Assembly (NCBI GenBank): GCA_020630695.1
Contig: JAHDIS010000003.1
Location: forward strand, 37,167-101,166
Origin: Paracoccaceae bacterium
GTDB lineage: Bacteria; Pseudomonadota; Alphaproteobacteria; Rhodobacterales; Rhodobacteraceae
Direction: 5' to 3'
DNA length: 64,000 nucleotides
Under the pieces are notes generated by a model. The model saw nothing but the letters and a program-made list of their open reading frames with translations. It searched no databases and was not told the origin of the DNA. Shown one piece after another: positions 9,132 to 18,114 of this stretch; the first letter of the stretch is position 1, and each line of letters starts with the position of its first letter. A program made the position numbers and the translations under genes.

Positions 9132-10112
9132 ATGTCCAAGCTGGTTACAATCTATGGAGGGTCCGGCTTTGTCGGGCGTTACATCGCACGCCGCATGGCC
9201 AAGGCAGGCTGGCGTGTACGTGTCGCTGTCCGGCGGCCAAACGAAGCAATCTTCGTGCGCCCCTACGGCGTCGTGGGTCAGGTTGAGCCGGTGCTATGCA
9301 ACATACGGGATGACGCATCCGTTCGTGATGTAATGCAAGGCGCCGATGCCGTCGTGAATTGTGTTGGCACCTTCGACAAAGGCGGCAAGAACAATTTCGA
9401 CGCGGTTCAGCACGAAGGCGCAGAGCGTATCGCGCGCATTGCTGCAGAGAGCGGTGTTGATCGCATGGTCCACATCTCTGCAATCGGCGCCGACAAAGAT
9501 GGCCAAAGCCTTTACGCCCAGTCCAAAGGTTTGGGAGAAGAAGGCGTTTTGCAGCATATGCCGAATGCCATGATCCTGCGTCCTTCGGTTATCTTTGGGA
9601 CCGAAGACCAGTTCTTTAATCGCTTTGCAGGTATGACACGGCTTTCGCCGATCCTTCCTGTTGTTGGTGCCAAAACCCAGTTTCAGACAGTGTATGTGGA
9701 CGATGTGGCCAAAGCCGCCGTTCAGGGCGTTCTAGGCGAGGCAGATGGTGGTATCTATGAATTGGGCGGGCCACGGACAGCCAGCTTCCGCGAATTGATG
9801 CAACTGATGCTTGGGGTGATCCGTCGCCGCCGTCTGGTTCTCAATATTCCATTCTGGGCGGCATCGATCATTGGCTCTGTTTCAGACCTCGTGAACACAA
9901 TCACGCTTGGACTGGTTCCCGCGCAGATCACTTCGGATCAGGTCAAAAGCCTGCGATCCGACAATGTGGTGTCTGGTGATGCCAAAACCTTTGCCGACTT
10001 GGGAATTACACCCACAGACGTCGAAGCGGTTTTGCCAGACTACCTTTGGCGGTTCCGTCCTTCGGGGCAGTACGACGCGATCAAGGAATCGGCCAAGAAC
10101 CTGCGGGCCTGA
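9132..10112 (+). CDS. NDUFA9-like NAD(P)-binding protein (complex I-associated family)
   Basis: 326-aa atypical short-chain dehydrogenase/NmrA-type protein related to the complex I accessory subunit NDUFA9. The Rossmann nucleotide motif [14 protein letters not shown] is at about residues 7-20 with the GxxGxxG spacing, and [12 protein letters not shown] and [18 protein letters not shown] are typical of this family. The catalytic Tyr-x3-Lys pair survives as YAQSK. The ATG at 9132 is chosen because AGGAG lies 7 nt upstream; a longer frame reaches further upstream without support. It stands alone after tRNA-Leu. A role in respiratory complex assembly is inferred from the family name only. Confidence 0.88.
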   Translation: MSKLVTIYGGSGFVGRYIARRMAKAGWRVRVAVRRPNEAIFVRPYGVVGQVEPVLCNIRDDASVRDVMQGADAVVNCVGTFDKGGKNNFDAVQHEGAERIARIAAESGVDRMVHISAIGADKDGQSLYAQSKGLGEEGVLQHMPNAMILRPSVIFGTEDQFFNRFAGMTRLSPILPVVGAKTQFQTVYVDDVAKAAVQGVLGEADGGIYELGGPRTASFRELMQLMLGVIRRRRLVLNIPFWAASIIGSVSDLVNTITLGLVPAQITSDQVKSLRSDNVVSGDAKTFADLGITPTDVEAVLPDYLWRFRPSGQYDAIKESAKNLRA

Positions 10113-10151
10113 TCGAAATCGTCAGCCAGACCTCATCGTTAATTGACGTGC

Positions 10152-10415
10152 TCAGACTTTCTTTCTGAGCGCTTCAAACGCTTTGGTATTCGGGCATCCC
10201 GGCGGAATCGCATTGTCAGGAGTGCGGGCTTCGGACAGCCACGCGAGGCAGGCCTCCGGATTGGGGCAAGCCCGACAGCGTGACACCATATCGGCATATT
10301 CAATCGCGCCCCGACCGTTTGACTGCATGGCTTGCGCCAGATCGATTCCAGACAGGCGCGCCACCGCGCGCGTCAGGAAAAAGCTGCGCCCACCGCTCGA
10401 ACCACTGCGGGTCAC
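10152..10415 (-). CDS. DUF6455-type small Cys-rich protein, third of a tandem triplet
   Basis: 87 aa. It carries the conserved pattern C-x2-C-x5-C-x2-WL (CRACPNPEACLAWL) and a last Cys-Pro-Asn (GCPNTKAFEAL), which looks like a metal or Fe-S site. Length and arrangement match DUF6455 proteins of Rhodobacterales; no function is established to my knowledge. Its start overlaps the end of the middle copy by 4 nt (ATGA), so the three are one translationally coupled operon. Confidence 0.85.
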   Translation of the reverse strand: MTRSGSSGGRSFFLTRAVARLSGIDLAQAMQSNGRGAIEYADMVSRCRACPNPEACLAWLSEARTPDNAIPPGCPNTKAFEALRKKV

Positions 10416-10717
10416 GATCCCGAACCGGATTTTGTGCGCAACGCATCAAAGATATTACGATTGCGGCATTGGTTTGGTGCTGTACGCTCATGCCCCGTCA
10501 GGGCTGCTTGGTTCAGCCAACGACCGCAACCATCTGCCCACTGGCAGCCGCGGCAGCGTGTAATCATGTTGGCCCATGCCTCGCCATCGATAAGATCACC
10601 CTTTGCCGCACTCACAAGATTCACGTCAACGGCGCGCGCCATTCTCTGAACCCGCCAAAAATGTTTGCGGATCGGGCCAAGTGTTCTGACCTGCTCGCTG
10701 GTGTTGCCGTAGTTCAT
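10412..10717 (-). CDS. DUF6455-type small Cys-rich protein, second of a tandem triplet
   Basis: 101 aa paralogue of its neighbours. It has CRGCQWADGCGRWL (C-x2-C-x5-C) and a late QCRNRNIFDAL. An N-terminal helix-rich stretch of about 45 residues precedes the Cys region. It overlaps both neighbours by 4 nt. Four conserved Cys suggest metal binding; this is inferred. Confidence 0.85.
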   Translation of the reverse strand: MNYGNTSEQVRTLGPIRKHFWRVQRMARAVDVNLVSAAKGDLIDGEAWANMITRCRGCQWADGCGRWLNQAALTGHERTAPNQCRNRNIFDALRTKSGSGS

Positions 10718-10974
10718 GACCGGGCTTTCAGATCGGAAAACAGTGATGCGTTACGACAATAACTTGGTGTTTCTGCCGCTTTTCCATCCAGTTCGTTTAA
10801 CCACTTTTCACACTGACACGGCTCAGCGCATCCGGTGCAGGCCAGAACAGCATCTTCCAGTTCTGAAAAGCCAAGCTTGCCGCGCAGCATTTGCTCTTCC
10901 AGATCAAGCCTCTGTGCCTCGGCCATCGCGTCGACCAAACCGGCATGTCGTTTCAGTGTTTGTGTGCTGTGCAT
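10714..10974 (-). CDS. DUF6455-type small Cys-rich protein, first of a tandem triplet
   Basis: 86 aa, first gene of the three-gene operon, with a GAGGA ribosome site before its ATG. The Cys cluster is CTGCAEPCQCEKWL, shifted slightly relative to the other two copies, and ends with YCRNASLFSDL. The N-terminal part LDLEEQMLRGKLGFSELEDAV is helical. Three diverged copies in a row suggest either subunits of one complex or stepwise duplication with specialisation. Confidence 0.85.
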   Translation of the reverse strand: MHSTQTLKRHAGLVDAMAEAQRLDLEEQMLRGKLGFSELEDAVLACTGCAEPCQCEKWLNELDGKAAETPSYCRNASLFSDLKARS

Positions 10975-11051
10975 AGGATCGTCCTCGTGATTGGTTCACG
11001 GGACAAACCTACATGGACTGGCAAAAACCGCTTTGATTCAGATCAGCCGCG

Positions 11052-11771
11052 TTACAGCCCTGCAGCCGTCCGGCGCACGATCTCGGTCCGGGCGGCATTG
11101 GGCGGGTGAGTTCCCAAAAACCGATCGCCGGGATCTGGAATACGCGTAAAGAACTTTGCTCCTCTTACCGGATCAAATCCCGCCCGGGCGGCGATGATGG
11201 TTCCCAGCTTGTCAGCTTCAAGTTCGAAATCCTTGGAATAGGTCCGTGCGCCCACTTCGGCTCCGAGCTGTTCGGCCTCACGCACTTCCTTGGCGCTGGC
11301 ACCGGTCATTGCCGCGATGCCCGAGAACACAACCGCGCCTACGACGGCGTTTTCACGCATCCGGTCCAGATGCGACAGGATATGATGCGCGGCCTCGTGC
11401 CCCATGACAAAGGCCAATTCGTCCCGGTTCTTGACCGAAGCGATCAAAGCCAGATTGAACGCCAGAATGGGTCGGCCGTTCTTGTCGACCGTTTGAAACG
11501 CGTTGGGTGGCTGGCCCGGGCGATCATCAACCACGATCTGGAAATCGCAATTGCGGCCTGCCATAACCCGGCGGCACTCGGCCTCAGCTACCGGCTCGAC
11601 AATACTCACCACTTCGACAAATTGCCGGGCTGCCCGTTGCGCCCTTGGATCAATCTCTCCGCTCGTATCCGGTGCCGCTTCGGAAGCGGCGGATTGGTCC
11701 GGCGTTTGGACAACCGTCACAGGTTCGCAGGCAGCAATAAATAGAATCAGAAGCGGCAGGATCAGGCGCAT
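11052..11771 (-). CDS. M48-family metalloprotease, lipoprotein
   Basis: 239 aa zinc peptidase expected on the periplasmic face of a membrane. The chosen start gives a lipoprotein signal with lipobox FIAAC (Cys15); the frame is open further upstream but that would hide the signal. Zinc motif HEAAH is at 125-129 and the third ligand is in FELEADKLG. A hydrophobic stretch after the active site (AVVGAVVFSGIAAMTG) is common in M48 proteins. The family includes protein quality-control and outer-membrane assembly proteases such as LoiP/BepA, so an envelope housekeeping role is likely. It is monocistronic, divergent from the DCC gene. Confidence 0.9.
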   Translation of the reverse strand: MRLILPLLILFIAACEPVTVVQTPDQSAASEAAPDTSGEIDPRAQRAARQFVEVVSIVEPVAEAECRRVMAGRNCDFQIVVDDRPGQPPNAFQTVDKNGRPILAFNLALIASVKNRDELAFVMGHEAAHHILSHLDRMRENAVVGAVVFSGIAAMTGASAKEVREAEQLGAEVGARTYSKDFELEADKLGTIIAARAGFDPVRGAKFFTRIPDPGDRFLGTHPPNAARTEIVRRTAAGL

Positions 11772-11877
11772 TGAGTCGGTCCATCGTGAGTGTTCAAGAA
11801 CGATATGCGCCGATCCGTCGCGCGGCCAGAGCAGATTCTTCACTTGGCGGTGTACTGCTGCTCCCTATCTTTGGGTT

Positions 11878-12264
11878 ATGAGCAAGAAAACCACAGTGAT
11901 CTACAACGACACCTGCCCAATTTGTGCGCGGGAGGTAAACGGCTATCGCCGCGCGACGACGCGCCGCGACATGGATATTGCCTATGCAGGTCTGTCCGAT
12001 TGCGATCTTGCGGCTTTTGGTCTGACGCGAGATCAGGCTGCAAAACGGTTTCATGTCATGCAGGACGGCGAACTGATTTCGGGAATTCCTGCTTTTGCCG
12101 CCCTTTGGCGACAGATGCCCGGATTGAAATGGTTGGCTTGGATTGTCAGCCTGCCCTTGATCAGGACGGTGGCTGCCTTGGTGTACGACTATATTCTCGC
12201 TCCGCTTTTGTTCACACTGCACAAGCGTCGTGAAGCACGTGGCAACGCGAAAAAGATTGCCTGA
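11878..12264 (+). CDS. DCC-family thiol-disulfide oxidoreductase-like protein
   Basis: 128 aa with the family motif DTCPICAREV near the N-terminus (Cys13-x2-Cys16), which gives the DxxCxxC signature of the DCC (DUF393) family. WRQMPGLKWLAWIVSLP and a C-terminal hydrophobic segment ending LFTLHKRREAR suggest membrane association. Thiol redox chemistry is inferred from the CxxC; the true substrate is unknown. The ATG at 11878 keeps the motif at its usual distance from the N-terminus. Confidence 0.88.
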   Translation: MSKKTTVIYNDTCPICAREVNGYRRATTRRDMDIAYAGLSDCDLAAFGLTRDQAAKRFHVMQDGELISGIPAFAALWRQMPGLKWLAWIVSLPLIRTVAALVYDYILAPLLFTLHKRREARGNAKKIA

Positions 12265-12309
12265 TCTTTGGGGCTTGGAGCCCGACAACAGCCCCGCTAG
12301 ACTATTTGC

Positions 12310-12546
12310 ATGTTCAGTATCGAGCACGAATTTGACGCCACTATTGTGACCTTGGTGGATGAGGGTGAAACCCCTCTCCAAGAGGACGTGATCGTTTCCA
12401 GCTTCGAAGAATGCATCACGGTTCAGCAATACGATCCGCGAACAGACACGACACACAGCATCACCTTGTCCCTGACGCAAATGAAGGATCTGGTCGCCGC
12501 CGTATCCTTGCCAGAAGGCGTCTATACCCGAACAGATGATGACTAG
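12310..12546 (+). CDS. Small acidic protein of unknown function
   Basis: 78 aa, acidic, beta-rich by appearance (FDATIVTLVDEG, ECITVQQYDPRTD) and ending in an acidic tail TRTDDD. No motif was recognised. GC-rich third positions match its neighbours, and it lies in the same direction between the DCC gene and a nitroreductase gene, which supports a real gene. Confidence 0.65.
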   Translation: MFSIEHEFDATIVTLVDEGETPLQEDVIVSSFEECITVQQYDPRTDTTHSITLSLTQMKDLVAAVSLPEGVYTRTDDD

Positions 12547-12615
12547 GGTTCACGCGGGCGCTTGATTTCCACGCCGCCAACACTGACATAGGCCTAAACC
12601 AATAAAGGACAGGCC

Positions 12616-13194
12616 ATGCCCACGCCCAACCCACAAGCCATGGAATTTCTGCTGTCGCGCCGGTCCCGTCCGGCGAAAACCCTCAAGGGCCCTGCCCCGG
12701 ATGATGAGGCATTGCGGACCCTTCTGACAGCCGCCGCCCGGACCCCGGACCATGGAAAGCTTGAACCTTGGCGATTTATTGTACTGAAAGGCGACGCATT
12801 GCAGCGGCTTGCCGCAACAGTGCGCAGCACGGGCGAGCGTCTGGGAAAAGACGCGGACACTATCGCAAAGGCGGAAGGCGCCTTTTCCAATAGCCCGTTG
12901 TGTGTCGCCGTCGTGGAAGTGCAAAAGCCCAGCGAAAAAATCCCGGCAATCGAACAGACCTATTCTGCCGGTGCAGTCTGTCTCGCCCTTTTGAACGCCG
13001 CACTTGCCAGTGGATGGGGCGCAAACTGGCTGTCGGGATGGGCCAGCCATGATCGGACTTTTGTGCAAGAGGCGCTTGGACTTGGCTCAGATGAAAAAAT
13101 CGCAGGGTTCCTGCACATTGGCACTGAAACAAGCGCTCCCCCCGAACGACCGCGCCCGGACCTCGATGCCATCACCAGCTGGGTTTCGGAATGA
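12616..13194 (+). CDS. Nitroreductase-family flavoprotein (YdjA-like)
   Basis: 192 aa FMN-dependent oxidoreductase. The N-terminal FMN phosphate-binding stretch LLSRRSRPAKTLKGPAP and the following RTPDHGKLEPWRFIVL are the family hallmarks, and GWGANWLSGWASHD with a glycine-rich GFLHIGT completes the fold. The short length and motif order resemble the YdjA subgroup, which has few known natural substrates. Its stop overlaps the start of the EI24 gene by 4 nt, so they are co-translated. Confidence 0.9.
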   Translation: MPTPNPQAMEFLLSRRSRPAKTLKGPAPDDEALRTLLTAAARTPDHGKLEPWRFIVLKGDALQRLAATVRSTGERLGKDADTIAKAEGAFSNSPLCVAVVEVQKPSEKIPAIEQTYSAGAVCLALLNAALASGWGANWLSGWASHDRTFVQEALGLGSDEKIAGFLHIGTETSAPPERPRPDLDAITSWVSE

Positions 13195-13883
13195 TCATCA
13201 CCGCCTTTTTCAAGGCGCTCGCCCAAATCGGTGACCGTCGATTTCGATCTGTTCTATTTCGCGGGATCGGCCTGACAATCCTACTATTATTCGGATTTTT
13301 CTCGATCTTTGTTTGGGGAATTGGCTGGATCGTCGGTGACAGCGTGACCCTACCGTGGATCGGCGAAGTGACCTGGATCGACAATGTTCTGTCCTGGGCA
13401 GCCGTGCCGCTGATGTTGCTGCTTTCCGTCTTCTTGATGGTTCCCGTCGCTTCGGCCATCACCTCTCTCTTTCTCGAAGAGGTCGCACAAGCGGTCGAAG
13501 ACCGGCACTATCCGGCGCTGGGGCAAGCCCCGGCAATTCCAATGGCCGAAGCATTGCGGGACACCGCCAGCTTCTTGGGTGTCTTGATCGCCGCAAACAT
13601 CGTGGCCTTGGTCATCTATGCGACCTCGACGATTTTCGCGCCCTTTGTGTTCTGGGCTTTGAACGGATTTTTGCTGGGCCGGGAATATTTCACACTGGCA
13701 GCCATGCGCCGGGTCGGGCGCGCCGGGGCAAAACAGCTACGCCGCCGGCATATGATGACAATTTGGGCTGCCGGCATCCTGATGGCCGTTCCGCTGACGA
13801 TCCCATTGGTAAACCTTTTGGTCCCAATCCTCGGCGCTGCAACGTTCACCCATATCTTTCACAGGGTCAGCCGCAGCACCTGA
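13191..13883 (+). CDS. EI24/CysZ-like integral membrane protein
   Basis: 230 aa with four or more hydrophobic segments (for example TILLLFGFFSIFVWGIGWIV, PLMLLLSVFLMVPVASAI and AGILMAVPLTIPLVNLLVPI). The pattern SLFLEEVAQAVEDRHYP and the central FWALNGFLLGREYFTLAAMRR are typical of the EI24/CysZ family; E. coli CysZ is a sulfate channel. Whether this copy moves sulfate is not shown: no cys genes are near. It is coupled to the upstream nitroreductase by a 4-nt overlap. Confidence 0.85.
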   Translation: MIITAFFKALAQIGDRRFRSVLFRGIGLTILLLFGFFSIFVWGIGWIVGDSVTLPWIGEVTWIDNVLSWAAVPLMLLLSVFLMVPVASAITSLFLEEVAQAVEDRHYPALGQAPAIPMAEALRDTASFLGVLIAANIVALVIYATSTIFAPFVFWALNGFLLGREYFTLAAMRRVGRAGAKQLRRRHMMTIWAAGILMAVPLTIPLVNLLVPILGAATFTHIFHRVSRST

Positions 13884-13892
13884 GGTGCGATG

Positions 13893-14180
13893 CTATTCGG
13901 TCGCGATTGGATCCATGCGATTGAACATCCAGCGATCAATGTCGCGAACCGTGATCGTGCCCGTCAGAATGATGGTGGCAATGATGATCCAGAGCGCAAC
14001 CGAAATGCCTGTGGTAATCCAGGCCTTGCGCTTGAGATTGTGAACCTCGGGACTGCCCGCATGGGTACCCGGTACAACTTTGCCCACGTCGCCCTGGGTC
14101 TTTAGCCGGATTGGAATCACAACCAGGAACGTCATGAACCAGATGACGGCAAACAGCACCAGCGCCGACGTGATACCCAT
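13893..14180 (-). CDS. DUF1467-family small membrane protein
   Basis: 95 aa with two transmembrane segments (about 5-22 and 53-74) joined by a loop with KTQGDVGKVVPGTHAGSP, the conserved DUF1467 region. Its ATG overlaps the mce stop codon by one base (TGATG). This pairing with methylmalonyl-CoA epimerase is common in Rhodobacterales. Function unknown. Confidence 0.88.
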   Translation of the reverse strand: MGITSALVLFAVIWFMTFLVVIPIRLKTQGDVGKVVPGTHAGSPEVHNLKRKAWITTGISVALWIIIATIILTGTITVRDIDRWMFNRMDPIATE

Positions 14181-14584
14181 CAGACCTGCTCCAGCTCGGT
14201 CAATGTACCGTTCATGTCCTTTGGATGCAGAAACAAGACCGGTTTGCCATGCGCGCCGATCTTCGGCTCGCCGGTGCCCAGCACCCGCAAACCACTGGCC
14301 TTGAGGTGGTCACGCGCTGCGATGATGTCGTCCACCTCATAGCAAACATGATGGATGCCACCAGACGGGTTTTTATCAAGGAACCCTTGAATAGGTGAGT
14401 TTTCACCAAGCGGGTAGAGCAGCTCAATCTTGGTGTTTGGCAGTTCGATAAAAATCACTGTGACGCCGTGATCCGGTTCGTCCTGCGGGTCGCCTACTTT
14501 TGCGCCCAGTGCGTCGCGATACTGCGCCGCGGCAGCTTCGAGGTCAGGGACTGCAATGGCAACGTGGTTCAAACGGCCGATCAT
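14180..14584 (-). CDS. mce: Methylmalonyl-CoA epimerase
   Basis: 134 aa vicinal-oxygen-chelate enzyme that interconverts (S)- and (R)-methylmalonyl-CoA in propionyl-CoA breakdown to succinyl-CoA. The N-terminal LNHVAIAVPDLEAA gives the first metal His, HHVCYEVDDI the second, and TLTELEQ the C-terminal Glu. The start at 14584 is set by AAGGAGAA upstream and by the family length; the longer frame to 14644 is not supported. The mutase and carboxylase genes are not in the window. Confidence 0.95.
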   Translation of the reverse strand: MIGRLNHVAIAVPDLEAAAAQYRDALGAKVGDPQDEPDHGVTVIFIELPNTKIELLYPLGENSPIQGFLDKNPSGGIHHVCYEVDDIIAARDHLKASGLRVLGTGEPKIGAHGKPVLFLHPKDMNGTLTELEQV

Positions 14585-14721
14585 GGCGTTTCTCCTTTGG
14601 TCAATCGTTGCACTGGATATGCCGCAGTGCTCCGCATGGGACAAGCCGGTGCGGCTTTTAACCGCTTGTTAGGCACGTCCGGGGCAATCTGAGTCGGCAC
14701 AACATGCGATCGGAGGGGCTT

Positions 14722-15438
14722 ATGCACGACTTGGATGAATTCGGAACGATAAGGCAACCCACGGCAACGCGCCCGTTGCTTGGATTGACTGTTCTGGTGG
14801 TTGAGGACAGCCGTTTTGCCTGCGATGCAATGCGCCTGCTGTGCCTGCGATCAGGCGCTCGGATCCGTCGGGCCGACTGTCTGAAATCCGCGCGGCGGCA
14901 TCTGCAGGTCTACCGGCCAACAGTTGTGATCATCGATCTGGGCCTGCCCGATGGCTCCGGTGCGGATCTGATCTCGGAACTCGCCGCGGCCTGCCCACGG
15001 GTAGAGGCGATCCTGGGCACGTCTGGCGATCCCTTTTGCGAGGATGTCAGCATGGCCGCAGGTGCGGACGGTTTTCTGGCCAAGCCAATTCAGTCTGTTC
15101 CGGTATTTCAAAACGCCATCTTGCAAGCCCTTCCTCCGGGTCGGCAACCGCCCGGTCCGCGTCTTGTCAGCAATGATCCCGTGATACCTGACCCGATCGC
15201 TTATCGTGATGACATGGCCCATGCAGCCGACGTTCTGGACGACCGCTCCGACGCAGCCACACTGGACTACGTTATGCAGTTCCTGTCGGGTGTGGCGCGC
15301 AGCGCCGGCGACAACACTCTGGAAGAAGCCGCGAACGCACTGGCGCACGCCAAAGCAGATGGCCGGCCCCTCAGCTCCGACCTCGCCAAGGTTGCTGCAC
15401 TGGTTCAGGACAGATTGTCTGACCGGATCGCGCTTTGA
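14722..15438 (+). CDS. Receiver-domain (response regulator) protein with unrecognised C-terminal region
   Basis: 238 aa. Residues about 22-130 form a CheY-like receiver: acidic pair Glu28/Asp29, phospho-acceptor Asp72 in IIDLGLPDGSG, switch Thr/Ser in LGTSGD, and Lys121 in FLAKP. The remaining roughly 100 residues are helical (AADVLDDRSDAATLDYVMQ) and match no DNA-binding or enzymatic domain that I recognise. The second ATG at 14722 is preferred over 14704 because GGAGGGG lies 4 nt upstream. There is no histidine kinase nearby, so its partner is unknown. Confidence 0.85.
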   Translation: MHDLDEFGTIRQPTATRPLLGLTVLVVEDSRFACDAMRLLCLRSGARIRRADCLKSARRHLQVYRPTVVIIDLGLPDGSGADLISELAAACPRVEAILGTSGDPFCEDVSMAAGADGFLAKPIQSVPVFQNAILQALPPGRQPPGPRLVSNDPVIPDPIAYRDDMAHAADVLDDRSDAATLDYVMQFLSGVARSAGDNTLEEAANALAHAKADGRPLSSDLAKVAALVQDRLSDRIAL

Positions 15439-15465
15439 TCATCGCCGAAAGGAAAGCCCTCTGCC

Positions 15466-16686
15466 TTACAACAGCAAACCGGGGTCGGCGCCCATATCAA
15501 GATCGGGGAAGATCGAACTTTCAATGTCGCCGTTGTTCAGACCAAACAACCCGCGCATCAACCATCCCGCGTGCGCGCGCAAATCGCGCGTCGGCATCAA
15601 GTCACGGCGGTTGTACAAATCCGCTTCTGTCAGGCCGGGCCAATCGGAAATGACACGCCCCCCGCGAATTGCACCGCCAGCCAAAACCATAGCGCCGCCA
15701 GTACCGTGATCTGTCCCGCGCGACCCGTTCAATCGGGCCGTGCGTCCAAATTCTGTCATCGCGACAACAGCGGTATGTTTCCATGCCGGTCCCTTGAGGG
15801 ATTCCCGCAGCGCCAGAATGGTTGCAGACAATCTGCCCAATGCCCGTGCCAGCGGGCGCTCTTGCTGGTCATGCGTATCCCAGCCGTTGATCGAAAAACT
15901 GGCAATGCGCGCATCTTCACGCAGTTGCTGCCCAACGAATTCTGCCAACCGCTCCAATGGCTCGGCACCGCGTGCAGCGCGCATGTCATCTGCCATCATC
16001 TGCATCATGTTCTGCCCACCGTCCTGAATTGCAACGGCATCGCCATCGCTATCAGCAAGCGCAAAAGCTTTGTTCAATGCGTCCAGCATTGCGGGATCGT
16101 CCTGCATCATGCGCTGAGCCAGCAACATCGCCTGTGGCGTCATCGCCAGATCAACGTCAGGGGACCAACGTGAGATCGGTGCATCGCCGCTGAGAATTGG
16201 CAATGCATCGCTTCCAACGGCATAGGCAGTCTGTGCCGTTGCACCGGGGATATGCGTCAATGCCCTGTTCAACCAGCCATCGCGCCCACCGCGTCCGTCT
16301 AGCGAAGGCAATCCCGCTTCGAGTAGATCCTGCCCGTCAAAATGGCTCCGCTTGTCCCGATACGGGGTCGAAACAGCATGCACAAAACCAAGCTGACCTT
16401 GGCTCCAAAGCGGCATCAATGGCCGCAAGGCCGGATGCATCGCGTAAAAGCCATCCAAATCCACATAACCTTTGTCGCCAAGTGGCAATGCCCCTCTCAG
16501 GCCGGCAAAAGCCGGATCACCGTAGGGTGAAACTGCCGCCAGCCCATCCATCGCGCCGCGCAGGATGATGACAATCAACCGCCCTTCGCCGGGCGCTGCT
16601 GCAAAACTGACCGGAGTGACCAATGGGCTGGCCGCCAAAGAACAGCCCAATCCCAAAGTCCGTGTGAGAAATCCTCTGCGATCCAT
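15466..16686 (-). CDS. DUF1501-family exported protein, Tat signal
   Basis: 406 aa with an N-terminal twin-arginine signal (DRRGFLTRTLGLG followed by a hydrophobic stretch), so it should be folded before export. The body resembles the alkaline phosphatase/sulfatase-like fold of DUF1501, with LIVIILRGAMDGL, SFSINGWDTHDQQ and a late TEFGRTARLNGSRGTDHGTG, which carries likely metal ligands. The enzymatic role is not known to me. It starts 4 nt after the end of the DUF1800 gene, and the two families almost always occur as a pair. Confidence 0.9.
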   Translation of the reverse strand: MDRRGFLTRTLGLGCSLAASPLVTPVSFAAAPGEGRLIVIILRGAMDGLAAVSPYGDPAFAGLRGALPLGDKGYVDLDGFYAMHPALRPLMPLWSQGQLGFVHAVSTPYRDKRSHFDGQDLLEAGLPSLDGRGGRDGWLNRALTHIPGATAQTAYAVGSDALPILSGDAPISRWSPDVDLAMTPQAMLLAQRMMQDDPAMLDALNKAFALADSDGDAVAIQDGGQNMMQMMADDMRAARGAEPLERLAEFVGQQLREDARIASFSINGWDTHDQQERPLARALGRLSATILALRESLKGPAWKHTAVVAMTEFGRTARLNGSRGTDHGTGGAMVLAGGAIRGGRVISDWPGLTEADLYNRRDLMPTRDLRAHAGWLMRGLFGLNNGDIESSIFPDLDMGADPGLLL

Positions 16687-16690
16687 CAAT

Positions 16691-18085
16691 CTACATCCTT
16701 TGAAATGCGGGCGATGCCAACACGAGCCCGATGCCGTCTGCCTTGCTCTCGGCCGCTTTTGCCGCAAAACGAACCCGTTCCGTAGCGCGAGGGCCCAACG
16801 CTGTTTCGACGAAAACTCTTGGGTCCGGCAAATCCGGCATCAGGAGCCGTGGAACAGCAAGTGACCATTGCAATCGCGCTGCAACACCCTGAGGCGAAAT
16901 CCAAGTGCTGTCGTCCTCGTCCAGACCATCCGGGCCAGACGGTTTTTGCCAGATGTGCCCCATCAGGGCGAGCGGTTGTTGCACGCGCTGCCGGAACTGG
17001 TGCTCTTTCAGGCGACCATAGTTCTCAAAAGGGATCGCCAACGCTCGAAAGGCTGAGCTGATAAAATCAAAAGGCTGTTTGATGTTCGACACATCAGGGT
17101 TCCAAGCCGCGGGATGGTTCAGCATAGCGTCATAGACAGTTGGTAAATCCCCATCGCTGTCCTGCCAGGCTGCTGCCATTGCATCAACGAGCGCCGGATC
17201 CGGCGTATCGGCTATGAAGTGAACCGCCAGCTTTCCTGACACATGCCGCGCCGTGACAGGATGCCGGGCCAGATCGCGCAGGACTGCATGAATATCGCGC
17301 AATGTCGGATTGTCACCACCATAGCTTTTTCCCAGCACGGTTTCAGCGCCCGGTTCGGCAGCCGGTTTGCGAAACTGTGTTCCGGTGTTGAAATTCAGCG
17401 AAAGACCCGTCAGCAGTTCGGCCAATTCGCGGACATCAACCTGCGTGTAAGGACCGCCAACACCAAGCGTGTGCAGTTCGAGAATTTCCCGTGCCAGATT
17501 TTCATTTAATCCGAATTTTCCGGGCTTCTTTTTCGCCTGTTGGGAATTGGGGCCAACCGAAGAATCCTGATCTAGATAGTGAACCATCACAGGATGGGTC
17601 ACTGCTGCGATAAGCAAGTCTTCGAACGGGCCCATCAGGTTTGGCCGGATCGCGCTTTGCAGATACGGCGAGGTTGCCCGCCGGATCAGTCCCTGTTTGC
17701 CAACGGCGGTAAAGTGATCGCCCCAAAAAGTCTCAAGCCTTTCGCGCAGCGGCACACCAGTGAAACTGCGCCGAGCCAAATGCGCCGCCAACCAAGTACC
17801 TTGCGCTTCTCGGGCCTCTTTGTTCATGACACGCGCTTGTTTGCGCGCGACGTCGCCCTCCGGCTTGCCACGCATCTGACGCCGAACCCGCGAAACCGTT
17901 TTCATTTCTTGCATTCGGACAAGAAACACCTCGAATGGCTCGATTGGATATGTCTGAGCGATCACGTCCGGCCCTCTGAGGCCAGCCATTATCTCGCCCA
18001 CATCCTGCGGGGCCGGCACCATCGGGGATCGGCCACATCCAAATCTGATGTCGGCAAGCAAGGGATCAAAGCGCATCGGGCTCAC
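16691..18085 (-). CDS. DUF1800-family protein
   Basis: 464 aa from a GTG at 18085; an ATG at 18076 has the better-spaced ribosome site (AGGTGTG) and may be the true start. FGCGRSPMVP and the central block around NENLAREILELHTLGVGGPYTQ with DVRELAELLTG are characteristic of DUF1800. TARHVSGKLAVHFIADTPDP follows. It is the first gene of the pair with DUF1501. Both are probably extracytoplasmic and act together; the substrate is unknown. Confidence 0.9.
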   Translation of the reverse strand: MSPMRFDPLLADIRFGCGRSPMVPAPQDVGEIMAGLRGPDVIAQTYPIEPFEVFLVRMQEMKTVSRVRRQMRGKPEGDVARKQARVMNKEAREAQGTWLAAHLARRSFTGVPLRERLETFWGDHFTAVGKQGLIRRATSPYLQSAIRPNLMGPFEDLLIAAVTHPVMVHYLDQDSSVGPNSQQAKKKPGKFGLNENLAREILELHTLGVGGPYTQVDVRELAELLTGLSLNFNTGTQFRKPAAEPGAETVLGKSYGGDNPTLRDIHAVLRDLARHPVTARHVSGKLAVHFIADTPDPALVDAMAAAWQDSDGDLPTVYDAMLNHPAAWNPDVSNIKQPFDFISSAFRALAIPFENYGRLKEHQFRQRVQQPLALMGHIWQKPSGPDGLDEDDSTWISPQGVAARLQWSLAVPRLLMPDLPDPRVFVETALGPRATERVRFAAKAAESKADGIGLVLASPAFQRM

Positions 18086-18114
18086 ACCTGTTTAGAACCG
18101 TTCATCCCAATATA

